DNA from: Paraburkholderia sp.
GTDB taxonomy: Bacteria; Pseudomonadota; Gammaproteobacteria; Burkholderiales; Burkholderiaceae
Assembly (NCBI RefSeq): GCF_028283785.1
Contig: NZ_JAPWKB010000017.1
Location: 124,001-188,000 of the forward strand
Reading direction: 5' to 3'
Length of the DNA: 64,000 nt
This document shows positions 28,689 through 36,954 of this stretch, in pieces. The position numbers were made by a program, and so were the translations under genes. Every line of letters begins with the position of its first letter. Positions within the stretch are counted from its first letter, which is position 1. Below the pieces are notes generated by a model. That model saw only the letters and a list, made by a program, of their open reading frames with translations, did not search any database and had not been told where the DNA came from.

Positions 28689-28775
28689 GACGCGCGGCGA
28701 AACGCTTCTGTTCGCCGCCGTTCGCCCCGGACGGCTATGATAGGGGCCGTTACGTTGCAAGGCTCCTGACCGCTA

Positions 28776-29477
28776 ATGAACTCCACTCCCGACGTGCCTC
28801 CGCGCCCCGCCATGCGCGCCCTTACCGCTGTCGAAGGCCGCGTGCTTGCGGTGCTGGTCGAAAAGCAACATACGGTGCCCGACACCTACCCGCTTTCACT
28901 CAATTCCCTGACGGCCGGCTGCAACCAGAAAACCGCACGTTCACCCGTGATGAACGTGTCAGAAGCCGACGTGCTCGCCGCAATCGACGACCTCAAACGC
29001 TTGAGCCTCGTGAACGAAGGCAGCAGCAGCCGCGTCCCCCGCTTCGAGCACAACATGAATCGGGTACTTGGACTTCCGAGCCAGGCGGGCGCATTGCTCA
29101 CCACGCTATTACTGCGCGGTCCGCAAACGGCGGCTGAACTCCGCTTGAACAGTGCGCGATTGCACGGCTTCGCGGATATCTCGTCGGTCGAGGCGTTCCT
29201 CGATGAACTCGCCGCCAGCGAGCCGCCACGCGTCGTCAAGCTGCCGCGCGCGCCCGGCGGCCGCGAAAGCCGATGGATGCATCTGCTATGCGGTGAAGTT
29301 GAAATCAGCGATGTCTACGTTGCTGAACGCAGCGGCGCCGAAGGCACCGTTCCCGCGAGCGAATTCGACGCATTGAAAGCCGAACAGCAACGACTCGCCG
29401 ACGAACTGGCACGCCTTCAGTCCATCGTCAGGCATATGGCGACAGAACTCGGCATCAGTATCGATACGATTGGGTAA
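28776..29477 (+). CDS. YceH family (UPF0502/DUF480) protein
   Basis: 233 residues. The family opening RALTAVEGRVLAVLVEKQHTVPDTYPLSLNSLTAGCNQKTARSPVM is near perfect. It is followed by a second winged-helix-like repeat, RVPRFEHNMNRVLGLPSQAGALLTTLLLRGPQTAAELRLNSARLHGFADISSVEAFLDEL, and a C-terminal coiled coil (EFDALKAEQQRLADELARLQSIVRHMATEL). The double winged-helix form suggests nucleic-acid or protein binding. The cellular role of YceH proteins is not settled. It is a single-gene unit here. Confidence 0.93.
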   Translation: MNSTPDVPPRPAMRALTAVEGRVLAVLVEKQHTVPDTYPLSLNSLTAGCNQKTARSPVMNVSEADVLAAIDDLKRLSLVNEGSSSRVPRFEHNMNRVLGLPSQAGALLTTLLLRGPQTAAELRLNSARLHGFADISSVEAFLDELAASEPPRVVKLPRAPGGRESRWMHLLCGEVEISDVYVAERSGAEGTVPASEFDALKAEQQRLADELARLQSIVRHMATELGISIDTIG

Positions 29478-29518
29478 AGGCGGGATTGCGGCGCGAGCGG
29501 TATGCGCTGCACGCATCA

Positions 29519-29535
29519 CATGCGTCTGACGCATG
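29519..29535. repeat. CATGCGTC-T-GACGCATG palindrome
   Basis: A perfect 8-bp inverted repeat with a one-base centre, about 40 bp after the YceH stop. It shares the GACGCAT/ATGCGTC core with the palindrome behind the TetR gene. Confidence 0.55.
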
Positions 29536-29746
29536 CGAGACGGCTCTACGGCAGTTCATGCATGCGAGTGGGGAATGCGTCGCGTAGGAGGCGCGACGAT
29601 CGCACCGCCATCACCCCGTTTTGACGGAGCGGTGGCGGCGGATACGGCGACGAACGCAAACAAGGCACACGGCCGCCATCGGACGAGGCGGGCCGGCGCC
29701 CTTGTGATGCACCACGTACCGGGCCGAACCCGGCACGCGGGTCGCG

Positions 29747-30025
29747 TCAGGATGCGTTGACTGCTTCCTTGAACGCCTTACCAGCGACGAACTTCACGGT
29801 CTTGGCAGCGGCGATCTGGATTTCAGCGCCCGTCGACGGATTGCGACCCACGCGCGCTGCGCGTGCGCCAGTCGAGAACGAACCGAAGCCGATCAACTGC
29901 ACGCTGTCTCCTTGGGAAACGGCGTTCGTGATCGCCTCGACGATCGCGTCGATTGCCCCAGCGGTGGCTGCCTTGCTTTCGCCCGTCGCAGCCGCGACTG
30001 CATCAATCAGTTCCTGTTTATTCAT
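29747..30025 (-). CDS. HU family DNA-binding protein
   Basis: 92 residues, the standard HU length. MNKQELIDAVAAATGESKAATAGAIDAIVEAITNAVSQGDSVQLIGFGSFSTGARAARVGRNPSTGAEIQIAAAKTVKF covers the two helices, the beta saddle and the flexible arm with the RNPSTG tip that inserts Pro into the minor groove. It bends and compacts DNA as a homo- or heterodimer. It is a stand-alone gene. The Ala-rich arm (STGARAARVGRNPSTGAEIQI) matches the HupB type common in Burkholderia. The main chromosomal hupB is usually next to lon, so this is probably an additional HU paralogue. Confidence 0.93.
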   Translation of the reverse strand: MNKQELIDAVAAATGESKAATAGAIDAIVEAITNAVSQGDSVQLIGFGSFSTGARAARVGRNPSTGAEIQIAAAKTVKFVAGKAFKEAVNAS

Positions 30026-30913
30026 TGCACGTCCCGTTTCATATTCATGGAACCGGCGTCACGTGTGCGGCGCCGGGACCGTCACCCTACCGCATCCCGG
30101 GGCTTCTGCGCAAATCCTCGAATCGTCAGCCGGATGGGCGATCGGCCGACCTGGCATGTTTTTCGCCACGCCGTCCTTGCTTTTCGCTTCTGACAGTCAC
30201 CTGTCGATGCATTCCGCGTTTGTATCGTCGGTGATGATCGACACGGCGGGCGCGTCGGCGGCAAGCAGCGGATCGGGTCCGGCAAGCGTCGTTTTATCGG
30301 GCGGTTTCATGCGAGCATGCGTCGCATGCTCGCATGCGCCCAGCGCATGCATCAGACTCGCGAAGCACCGTCCCATAAGGGTTTGCGCCGGATCGACGGT
30401 CTCAACGTCAAGCCCGACCCGCGACTTGAACGCAATATTGCGCGGTCACTTTGGCAGCATCGCCGTGCAATGCGACGCTCGCTTGTATCTACCGGGGTTC
30501 GGAGCAATCGCCGTGCATAGCGCGCGGGCATCGCAAAGAGATCGTCGGACACGCGCAATAAGTTGACGATTTTTCCTGCGGAGTCGTCGAACAATGCCCA
30601 CAAAAAGCCGCTGCAGCCGGGCCGATCGCTGCAAAATTTATTTTACTTGCGGCCTGTCCAATCTTTGGGAATGCGAGTCAGGACATAGAGCCGGATGGGC
30701 CCGTTGCTAGCGCGTTGGGCATCGATACCCGGCTATTTCCCAACGAAAGCGCGCCGTCCAGACCACAACACGCGCGCCCGCGAATAAAGCCAACAACGGG
30801 CACACGCGACTTTTTCGACGAAACTCAACGCTGAATACGGCCCGTAGAGCGACGATCAGAGCGCCCTCGCTGCCAGGCACGCAATATCGCCGCCAACGTG
30901 AAAGCGCGTCACG
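30026..30913. other. Intergenic region of about 890 bp, no gene called
   Basis: The region lies between the HU gene start and the stop of the hydrolase gene. The frames that cross it on both strands (up to 269 codons) run into the HU gene in antisense or are Arg/Pro-rich and lack motifs. Features seen are a 29-bp palindrome at 30308-30336, a local AT-rich stretch near 30640-30660, and a 7-bp stem near 30713-30745 (CGTTGGG/CCCAACG). A small RNA is possible but not shown. Confidence 0.5.
30308..30336. repeat. Perfect 29-bp palindrome of CATGCG type
   Basis: CATGCGAGCATGCG, one central T, then CGCATGCTCGCATG: 14 paired bases in each arm. It lies in the long spacer upstream of the HU gene and carries the same CATGCG/CGCATG words as the other palindromes of the window. 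Confidence 0.75.
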
Positions 30914-32764
30914 TCACGCCACCAGTGCCCTCTCCCGCACCGACAGCACCCGTTCCCGCATAAACCGTTCGAAATAGCGCATCACCGTATCTCGCGCGGC
31001 ATACGAGAACAGCGCGTGGTCGAGTGAATCGACCGCCTCGACCGTCACCTTGCTGAGCTTGCTAAGCTCGCTCCCGTTCTGTCCGAAATGGATTTCGAGC
31101 TCGTCGAGCCCAACATCGTCGCTTCCGTAAAGCAATGCTGTCTGCACGCCCTTGCGTTCGAGTTGCGCCGCGAGTTTCCTGATCGCGCCGCTCGATGTCT
31201 GCACACCGAGCAATCGTTCGAAGGGACTCGCCGCACGCGCGGTGACGCGCGCGAGCATGCGGCGCGATACGGCAGCCGCAATCTTCGCCCCACGTGTGCG
31301 ATCGCCGAGCAGCCTGAGCCACTTACGCGGATCGCGCATCGAGCGCAGATACACGCGGTTGCCTTCGATCACGCGCGCATTCTCTTTCTGCTCCCGTCCT
31401 TTCCACGTGAAAAAAGGCAGATTGACCGACATGCACGCGGCAACCGCCGGATGCGCGAGCGCCGTATGAATGCCGACATAAGCACCCGCGCAAACGCCGA
31501 ACATCACCACTTCCGGATAGCCTTGCGAGGACAACCAGTCGACACCGGTCCGGGCATCGCCCACCGAATAACGCTGGTAGATCACGTCGAAACTCTGCGC
31601 ATCGTCACGACGACCGCTATCGCCGATACCCGTCAGATCCATTCGCAACGACGCAATGCCCTGGCTTGCGAGACGTCGCGACAGCAGCACGGCAAGCCGT
31701 CCATCGCCCACGTGATGCACGCCACCGGTATTCACGATCAGCACGGCGGGCGCGTCGTCCAGCATCTTGCGCGGTGCGCAGAACACACCCATATAACGCG
31801 TGCCGCCGAAGATCACCGGCGTCTCGACACCGTCGTCGAATTCGATTTGCGCAGACGACAACGGCATCAGCACTTCAGGCTTTTGATGGCTTCGCATTCC
31901 GCCCTCGGATGCGTCGGCGTGATTCGCGTTCGCCGCGTGAGCGTCGACGCCGAGCCAGTCGAGCACATTGCGAAACGCCATTCGCGGCGCGGCGCTGATG
32001 CTCGGGTCTTGAAGAAACTTGCCGTACTCCCCGAAAATTTCGACGGATACCTGCGCGCCTTGCGCGCGATATCGGTCGACCAGACGTCGCAACCGCGCGC
32101 TATCGCATACATCGTGGATCAGCACGCGTGGCGCGGGACGTTCTGCGCGCCGTTCGAGATCGACCGCTTTCAGCTGTTCGATCGTATCGGGATACATCCG
32201 GAAACCGTACGCGCCGATCGCCCCTTCGTGATGTTCGCGCGGGCCGTCTTCGATGCCGTTTCTCGAACTGCGCCATGCCTGATGTTGCATCTCCAGTTCG
32301 CGCACATAGTTCTTCCCGGACAACACGGGCGCGAGCAGGACGATGCTGTCGATGCCTTCGATTTCTTCCGCGGCCAGCGCGGCGAAAGTCGCACCGAGAC
32401 GCACGCCGCATAACGTCAAGCGTGTCACGCCCGTCTGCGCACGCAGATAAGCGGCGGCCGCTTTCACGCTGTCGAGCCACGCGCGAAACCGGTCCGGATC
32501 TTCTTCGTTACCGCTCGAGTCGCCGGTGCCGGGATAGTCGAAACGCAACGCGGGCATGCCGCCGGCTGCAAGCGATTCCGCGAGGTCGCGCCAACCGCCA
32601 TGAACGCCTAATGCGTCGTAGCCAAAGGGATTGCACAGCACCACGCCGACGTCGGAACGATGATGCGATGGACGGTGCAACCAACCGAAACAGCCGGCAA
32701 AAACAACCGGCCTCATGGTCGGACTTTTCATGATCGTGTCTGGCGTCGTCGTGTGCATTGCCAC
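30914..32764 (-). CDS. Tandem alpha/beta-hydrolase protein with Arg and Cys nucleophile elbows
   Basis: 616 residues made of two alpha/beta-hydrolase modules. Module 1 (about 18-275) shows GVVLCNPFGYDALGVHGGWRDLAESLAAGGMPALRFDYPGTGDS and an elbow LCGVRLGATFAAL, with Arg122 where Ser is expected. Module 2 (about 305-610) shows VLIVNTGGVHHVGDGRLAVLLSRRLASQGIASLRMDLTGIGDS, an elbow MFGVCAGAYVGI with Cys425, an acid candidate in LLYGSDDVG and a late His in SLDHALFS. Exosortase-associated hydrolases 1 and 2 have, as I recall, Cys- and Arg-type elbows, so this looks like their fusion. It follows the ACP gene by 10 bp and the adenylation gene before that. It may release or transfer an ACP-bound acyl or aminoacyl group; module 1 is probably catalytically dead or structural. 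Confidence 0.82.
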   Translation of the reverse strand: MAMHTTTPDTIMKSPTMRPVVFAGCFGWLHRPSHHRSDVGVVLCNPFGYDALGVHGGWRDLAESLAAGGMPALRFDYPGTGDSSGNEEDPDRFRAWLDSVKAAAAYLRAQTGVTRLTLCGVRLGATFAALAAEEIEGIDSIVLLAPVLSGKNYVRELEMQHQAWRSSRNGIEDGPREHHEGAIGAYGFRMYPDTIEQLKAVDLERRAERPAPRVLIHDVCDSARLRRLVDRYRAQGAQVSVEIFGEYGKFLQDPSISAAPRMAFRNVLDWLGVDAHAANANHADASEGGMRSHQKPEVLMPLSSAQIEFDDGVETPVIFGGTRYMGVFCAPRKMLDDAPAVLIVNTGGVHHVGDGRLAVLLSRRLASQGIASLRMDLTGIGDSGRRDDAQSFDVIYQRYSVGDARTGVDWLSSQGYPEVVMFGVCAGAYVGIHTALAHPAVAACMSVNLPFFTWKGREQKENARVIEGNRVYLRSMRDPRKWLRLLGDRTRGAKIAAAVSRRMLARVTARAASPFERLLGVQTSSGAIRKLAAQLERKGVQTALLYGSDDVGLDELEIHFGQNGSELSKLSKVTVEAVDSLDHALFSYAARDTVMRYFERFMRERVLSVRERALVA

Positions 32765-32774
32765 GCGTCGCCGC

Positions 32775-33035
32775 TTACTGCTGTTGCGCAGCCGGTTCGT
32801 GATGAACCAGTTGCGACATCGTGTCCGCCAGAAAATCGATACTCTGAAACAGGCTGTGCGTAATCAGTTCACCTGGAATCTGAATGCCGAATTCGTCTTC
32901 GAGCGCCATCATCACGCGCACGGTGCCGAGCGATGACAAGCCCGCAGCATAGAGGTCGGACTGATCGGTCAACGTGTCGACGGGTACTTCCAGGCAGGCC
33001 GTTTCTGCAAGGATGCGGCGCAATTCAGCTTTCAT
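32775..33035 (-). CDS. Acyl/peptidyl carrier protein
   Basis: 86 residues, the standard ACP length. MKAELRRILAETACLEVPVDTLTDQSDLYAAGLSSLGTVRVMMALEDEFGIQIPGELITHSLFQSIDFLADTMSQL has the helix I to IV layout. Ser35 in AGLSSLGT is the expected phosphopantetheine attachment site; the usual DSL is SSL here. EDEFGIQIP is the classic helix III lead. It lies 112 bp after the adenylation gene and 10 bp before the tandem hydrolase, so it is presumably the carrier loaded by the former and unloaded by the latter. It is not the fatty-acid AcpP, which sits elsewhere and is more acidic. Confidence 0.9.
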   Translation of the reverse strand: MKAELRRILAETACLEVPVDTLTDQSDLYAAGLSSLGTVRVMMALEDEFGIQIPGELITHSLFQSIDFLADTMSQLVHHEPAAQQQ

Positions 33036-33147
33036 ATTCCACCCCCAATCAATTCAGTCGATTACTCGCCAGATCGCTACGCTGGTCCGCGCCGCGCGAT
33101 CATCCATCGTGTGGTGTACTGCTTTTTTATGCTGCTTTTTTAAGGTC

Positions 33148-34755
33148 TCAACGCGACGCTTGCGCTACCGCATCGCCCTGAACGCATCGCTGCGCAAGGG
33201 CTTTTCTATCGATCTTGCCATTCGTGTTGAGCGGAAACGCGTCGATCGAGATCACCCGATGCGGCACCGCATACGACGGCAAGCGCAGCTTGCAAGCCTG
33301 CTGAATATCTTTTGCATCCAGCGTCGAACTCGTGACGAATGCAACCAGTCCGGCTGGCCGACCCGCTTCGTCGACAGGCCACGGAATCACCACGGTGATC
33401 GATGCATGACTGCATTCCTGAACCACGTGCTCGACTTCTTCGAGTTCGATACGGTTGCCGCGAATCTTCACTTGCGTATCGAGACGCCCTTGAAATACGA
33501 GTCCGAAGTCGTTCGATTCGCGCACTGCATCCGAGCTTCGATACCAGCGCTGCGACCAGCGCCCCGGATACGTGCGTGAAATAAAGCGTGCGTTGCCGGG
33601 CTCATCGGCGGACAGATAGCCACTGGCGACTTGCGGGCCGCCAATCAGCAACTCGCCGGTTTGCCCGTCTTCCACCGGTTCGAGATCTTCATCGACGATA
33701 ACCGCTTCGATGCCCGGCGTCAGTTGACCCAGCGGAATAACCGTATGCGTCGGGTCGTCGAGAAACTCGCGGCTGATTTCAAAACGCGTGCACGCAATAG
33801 TCGTTTCGGTCGGACCGTAGACGTTCAGCATCCGGCTATTCGGCGCCGCGTTCATCCATGCGCGCAGCAACGTGCGCGGCAACGCCTCGCCGCCGAACAT
33901 CGAGTAACGCAGCGTCGGAAACTCGTTCGCCGTCAGCTTGCGGAACTGGTGCAGAAAACCCACCACCGACGGCACGCTATTCCAGTGCGTAATGTCGTGC
34001 TGTTTGATGAATGCCGCGTTGTAGAGCGGCTCGACGGTTTTCGGCACGTACAACGCGCCGCCGCTGCCCCAGCACACGAACATATCGTGCACGGACGGAT
34101 CGAAGGTCAGCTCGCAGAATTGCACGAAACGCGCGCCCGGAAAGCCGTCGCCGAGTCGCAACTGACCGTCGATATACGCGCTGGCATTCGCATGCGAAAT
34201 CGGCACGCCTTTAGGTGCGCCCGTCGAACCCGATGTGAACAGGATGTACGCGGTATCGTCTGCGTGAATGTCGCGGCCGGTGCCATGCGCATCGAACGGA
34301 AGGTCCATCGGCAAGCGCTTCACACAGGACGGCACCGCATCGTCGTCCGGTTGCGCGGCCGTGTCATTGTCGATCAGGTAGATCTGCGGCACGTCGTCGA
34401 GCAGCGCCAGCACCTCGTTCAACGCGGCGGCGCAACGGCGGTCCACCAGCATCACGCTCGCACCCGACTGCCGGATGATAGACGCGGTGCGCGCGGCGGG
34501 CACGCCCGGATTCAGCGGCACATAGGCCATACCCGCAGCAAGAATGCCCAGCACGCTGCTGTATGCCGCGCCGCTGCGCGAAGCGAACAGCAGGCAGCGA
34601 CGCGGCTCGGCGTCGCCCGCAACGTGCAGCAATCCCGCAGCGATTCGCTGCGCCTGCCCGGCGACGTCGCGATACGAATACAGTTGTTCGTCGACCCACA
34701 ACGCGGGAATGTCCGGCTGGCTCGTCGCGGTATCAAAGAAGAACGAATGCAGCAT
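33148..34755 (-). CDS. Stand-alone amino-acid adenylation enzyme (NRPS A-domain type)
   Basis: 535 residues from ATG 34755 (MLHSFFFDTATSQPDIPALW); an earlier ATG at 34809 is less likely. The A-domain core motifs appear in order: YILFTSGSTGAPKGVPISH (A3), CELTFDPSVHDMFVCW (A4, with the Asp that holds an amino-acid amino group), LNVYGPTETTIACT (A5), GELLIGGPQVASGYL (A6), RWYRSSDAV (A7), GRLDTQVKIRGNRIELEEVE (A8) and NTNGKIDRKAL (A10, catalytic Lys). The A4 Asp favours an amino acid over a fatty acid as substrate. No condensation or carrier domain is attached; the ACP is the next gene. D-alanine:carrier ligase is the closest functional analogy, and exosortase-associated ligases are another. Confidence 0.88.
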   Translation of the reverse strand: MLHSFFFDTATSQPDIPALWVDEQLYSYRDVAGQAQRIAAGLLHVAGDAEPRRCLLFASRSGAAYSSVLGILAAGMAYVPLNPGVPAARTASIIRQSGASVMLVDRRCAAALNEVLALLDDVPQIYLIDNDTAAQPDDDAVPSCVKRLPMDLPFDAHGTGRDIHADDTAYILFTSGSTGAPKGVPISHANASAYIDGQLRLGDGFPGARFVQFCELTFDPSVHDMFVCWGSGGALYVPKTVEPLYNAAFIKQHDITHWNSVPSVVGFLHQFRKLTANEFPTLRYSMFGGEALPRTLLRAWMNAAPNSRMLNVYGPTETTIACTRFEISREFLDDPTHTVIPLGQLTPGIEAVIVDEDLEPVEDGQTGELLIGGPQVASGYLSADEPGNARFISRTYPGRWSQRWYRSSDAVRESNDFGLVFQGRLDTQVKIRGNRIELEEVEHVVQECSHASITVVIPWPVDEAGRPAGLVAFVTSSTLDAKDIQQACKLRLPSYAVPHRVISIDAFPLNTNGKIDRKALAQRCVQGDAVAQASR

Positions 34756-35157
34756 GTCACGGCCCTGATTGATCGCGGCATCACGCTGGGTCGTTGCGCA
34801 ATGCCACACTCTAACGATGTTCCAGCCGACATCACTGGAACGCGCGGATCCGGTTGCCTCGCTACGAAAACAGCCGGATTACCTGACTACTGCACGAAAC
34901 TGGGCAACACGCCTCCATCGAAGGCTTATCGTAAGGATCATTATAAAAACTTACCGCCACCAAAATATGTGCGATACCGCTCCTAAGCGGATAGCCCCCT
35001 TCCGCATTGCACAATTACACAACGATGAACCTGAAAATTCTGTGCGCCGGGCGACGTTTCTCGTAATTTGTGCGTCGCGCCATCCGGTTGAAAACGGCTT
35101 GTAAGCACCGCGTGCGGCTGCTCTCGTCAAAAAAGAAAACTTGAATTTACCTGCCGA
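34756..35157. other. Divergent intergenic region upstream of adenylation and MarR genes
   Basis: About 400 bp, AT-richer than its surroundings near 34925-34980 and 35030-35070, as expected for promoters in both directions. I see no gene and no strong dyad apart from the MarR-proximal palindromes that follow. Antisense frames crossing it are not supported. Confidence 0.5.
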
Positions 35158-35191
35158 TATGTGCACTCTGCATATATGCACACTGCATATA
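35158..35191. promoter_or_regulatory. Two overlapping 19-bp palindromes before the MarR gene
   Basis: TATATGCA-CAC-TGCATATA (35173-35191) is a perfect palindrome. TATGTGCA-CTC-TGCATATA (35158-35176) is the same with one mismatch. They overlap by four bases, so the region also reads as a 15-bp tandem repeat. They end a few bases before the GAGGAGG ribosome site, an ideal place for an autoregulating MarR dimer. Confidence 0.75.
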
Positions 35192-35204
35192 TCGAGGAGG
35201 TGCG

Positions 35205-35738
35205 ATGACGCAACGTACCGAAAACCTGCTGGGCGTGCTCGCCTTGCTGGTCACCGACGAACTGAACGCGCAGCCCGCCGTTTCCGCGCTGTCCGGCGCG
35301 ACGGCGCGCGCGATGCTCAACTCGGTCGCGCAATACCCTGATTCATCTATCGAGGTACTGCGCGAAGCCGTCGATCTGTCGCATCCGGCCGCGGTGCGCG
35401 CAATCGCGGGGCTGGTCGATGCGGGACTGATCGAGAAGAAAGACGGCGCCGACAAACGCGCGGTCGCCGTGGCGCTTACCGCCGCCGGCCGCCGCGAAAT
35501 CCGGCGCATGCACAACGCGCGCGAACAGATGCTCGAACGCGTGCTGTCGCATCTCGACGCCGACGAGCGCAGCGCATTCGAAACCATGCTGATCAAGATC
35601 CTGTGGCACGAAACGCGCGACCCCGCACACGCCATGCAACTGTGCCGCCTGTGCGACGACAAGCCGTGCCTTAAAGCGGGCTGTCCGGTCGAATGTCGCG
35701 ATCAGGGATTGCCGATGCCATCGGCGGAAACATCATGA
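35205..35738 (+). CDS. MarR family regulator with C-terminal cysteine cluster
   Basis: 177 residues with a GAGGAGG ribosome site. The winged helix-turn-helix covers about residues 35-100: ARAMLNSVAQYPDSSIEVLREAVDLSHPAAVRAIAGLVDAGLIEKKDGADKRAVAVALTAAGRREI. A dimerising helix follows (ALREQML-like, ERVLSHLDADERSAFETML). The tail is unusual: five cysteines at 147, 150, 155, 160 and 164 (CRLC, then KPC, GC, VEC), which could ligate a metal or Fe-S cluster or act as a redox switch. The stop overlaps the start of an MFS gene as ATGA, so the two are translationally coupled. Two overlapping palindromes just upstream suggest autorepression, with MFS expression released by the sensed signal. Confidence 0.87.
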   Translation: MTQRTENLLGVLALLVTDELNAQPAVSALSGATARAMLNSVAQYPDSSIEVLREAVDLSHPAAVRAIAGLVDAGLIEKKDGADKRAVAVALTAAGRREIRRMHNAREQMLERVLSHLDADERSAFETMLIKILWHETRDPAHAMQLCRLCDDKPCLKAGCPVECRDQGLPMPSAETS

Positions 35739-36940
35739 AACGCGAAGCGCCAGTGCGCTGGCCTGCGATTGCCGCCCTCACGGCCGTATCGACGTTCGCG
35801 CAAATCGGCCAGTTCGGCATGGGCTTCGTGGTCTTGCCGATCTGGCTCGCGCATCAAGGACTCGACGCGCCGCGCGCCGGTCTGTTTTCCGCTGCGCAAT
35901 GGGCGGGCATGTTGATCGGTCTGCTGGTCACGCCGGAACTTGCCGCACGCTTCGGCGCGAAGCGGATCGTGAGCGCGGGGCTCGCCGCGACGCTGGTTGC
36001 ATACGCAAGCGTCGGCATAGTGTGGTGGCCGTTGTGGATCGCGCCGGGCATGCTGATGGGTTTCGGCATCGGCTTGCGGTGGATCGCGAACGAAACCTGG
36101 CTGTATCGCCTCGTCCCGGACAACGCGAGCGGTCGCGTCGTCGGCGTTCACGAAACGCTGATCGCCACATCCGGCGTCATTGCGCCGGGACTGGCCGCGT
36201 GGTTCGGCGTCGATCCGCACCTCATCCTCGCCACCGGCGCGGCCTTCACGCTCGCGGCCGCCGTGCCTTTGTGGCTGACCGCATCGGGCGACCATGAGCG
36301 AATGCCGATGCCGACCAAACCGGTTCGCGGCCCGTCACCGTCAAGTCTGCGCGGATTGTCGCTTGGCGCTATCGTCGGGTTGGGCATGGCGGTGATTGCC
36401 GTCGGCGGCCTCGGTGACGGCGCGCTGTATGGGCTTTTCCCGCTTTACGCCGCCGCGCGCGGTCTCGACGCCACGCAAACGGCCACCGTGCTCACGCTGT
36501 TCGGCATCGGTTCGATGGCGCTGCAATGGCCGGTCGGCTGGCTCGCGGATCGCGCGGGGCTGGCGATCGCCGTCCTCGTGTGCGCGACGCTGAGCGCGTC
36601 GTCGGTGCTCGCATTCGGTTTTAGCATGCAAGCATCGTTATCCATGAACGCATGCGCGCTGTTGCTCGGCGGCATGAATAGCGCGTTCATCACACTCGGC
36701 ATGGTGGCGGCCGCGCGCAGCGAAGCCGCCGTGCTCGCGCGCAATATGCGGCTGCTGTCGTTGACGTTCACCGCGAGTTCGATTGTCGGGCCGCTATGCG
36801 CGGGCGCCGCGATGAAGGCTGCGGGCAGCGACATGTTGATCTGGCAACTGGCGACGGCAAGCGCCGTGCTTGCCGTTTTCACGCTCGGCCTTTGCGCAGG
36901 ACGGCGTCAGGGTGGCGCAAATCGACAGTCCGCACCCTGA
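35735..36940 (+). CDS. MFS transporter coupled to the MarR gene
   Basis: 401 residues from ATG 35735, overlapping the MarR stop by four bases. Twelve hydrophobic segments can be followed, from PAIAALTAVSTFAQIGQFGMGFVVLPIWLAHQGL through AGLFSAAQWAGMLIGLLVTPELAARFGAKRIVSAGLAATLVAYASVGIVWW and ALQWPVGWLADRAGLAIAVLVCATLSASSVLAFGF to LGGMNSAFITLGMVAAARSEAAVLARNMRLLSLTFTASSIVGPLCAGAAM. The internal half-repeat is typical of the YcaD/CynX-like subfamily. MarR coupling points to export of a toxic compound or metabolite. The ligand is not readable from sequence. Confidence 0.87.
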   Translation: MKREAPVRWPAIAALTAVSTFAQIGQFGMGFVVLPIWLAHQGLDAPRAGLFSAAQWAGMLIGLLVTPELAARFGAKRIVSAGLAATLVAYASVGIVWWPLWIAPGMLMGFGIGLRWIANETWLYRLVPDNASGRVVGVHETLIATSGVIAPGLAAWFGVDPHLILATGAAFTLAAAVPLWLTASGDHERMPMPTKPVRGPSPSSLRGLSLGAIVGLGMAVIAVGGLGDGALYGLFPLYAAARGLDATQTATVLTLFGIGSMALQWPVGWLADRAGLAIAVLVCATLSASSVLAFGFSMQASLSMNACALLLGGMNSAFITLGMVAAARSEAAVLARNMRLLSLTFTASSIVGPLCAGAAMKAAGSDMLIWQLATASAVLAVFTLGLCAGRRQGGANRQSAP

Positions 36941-36954
36941 CGCCGCCGCGCGGC

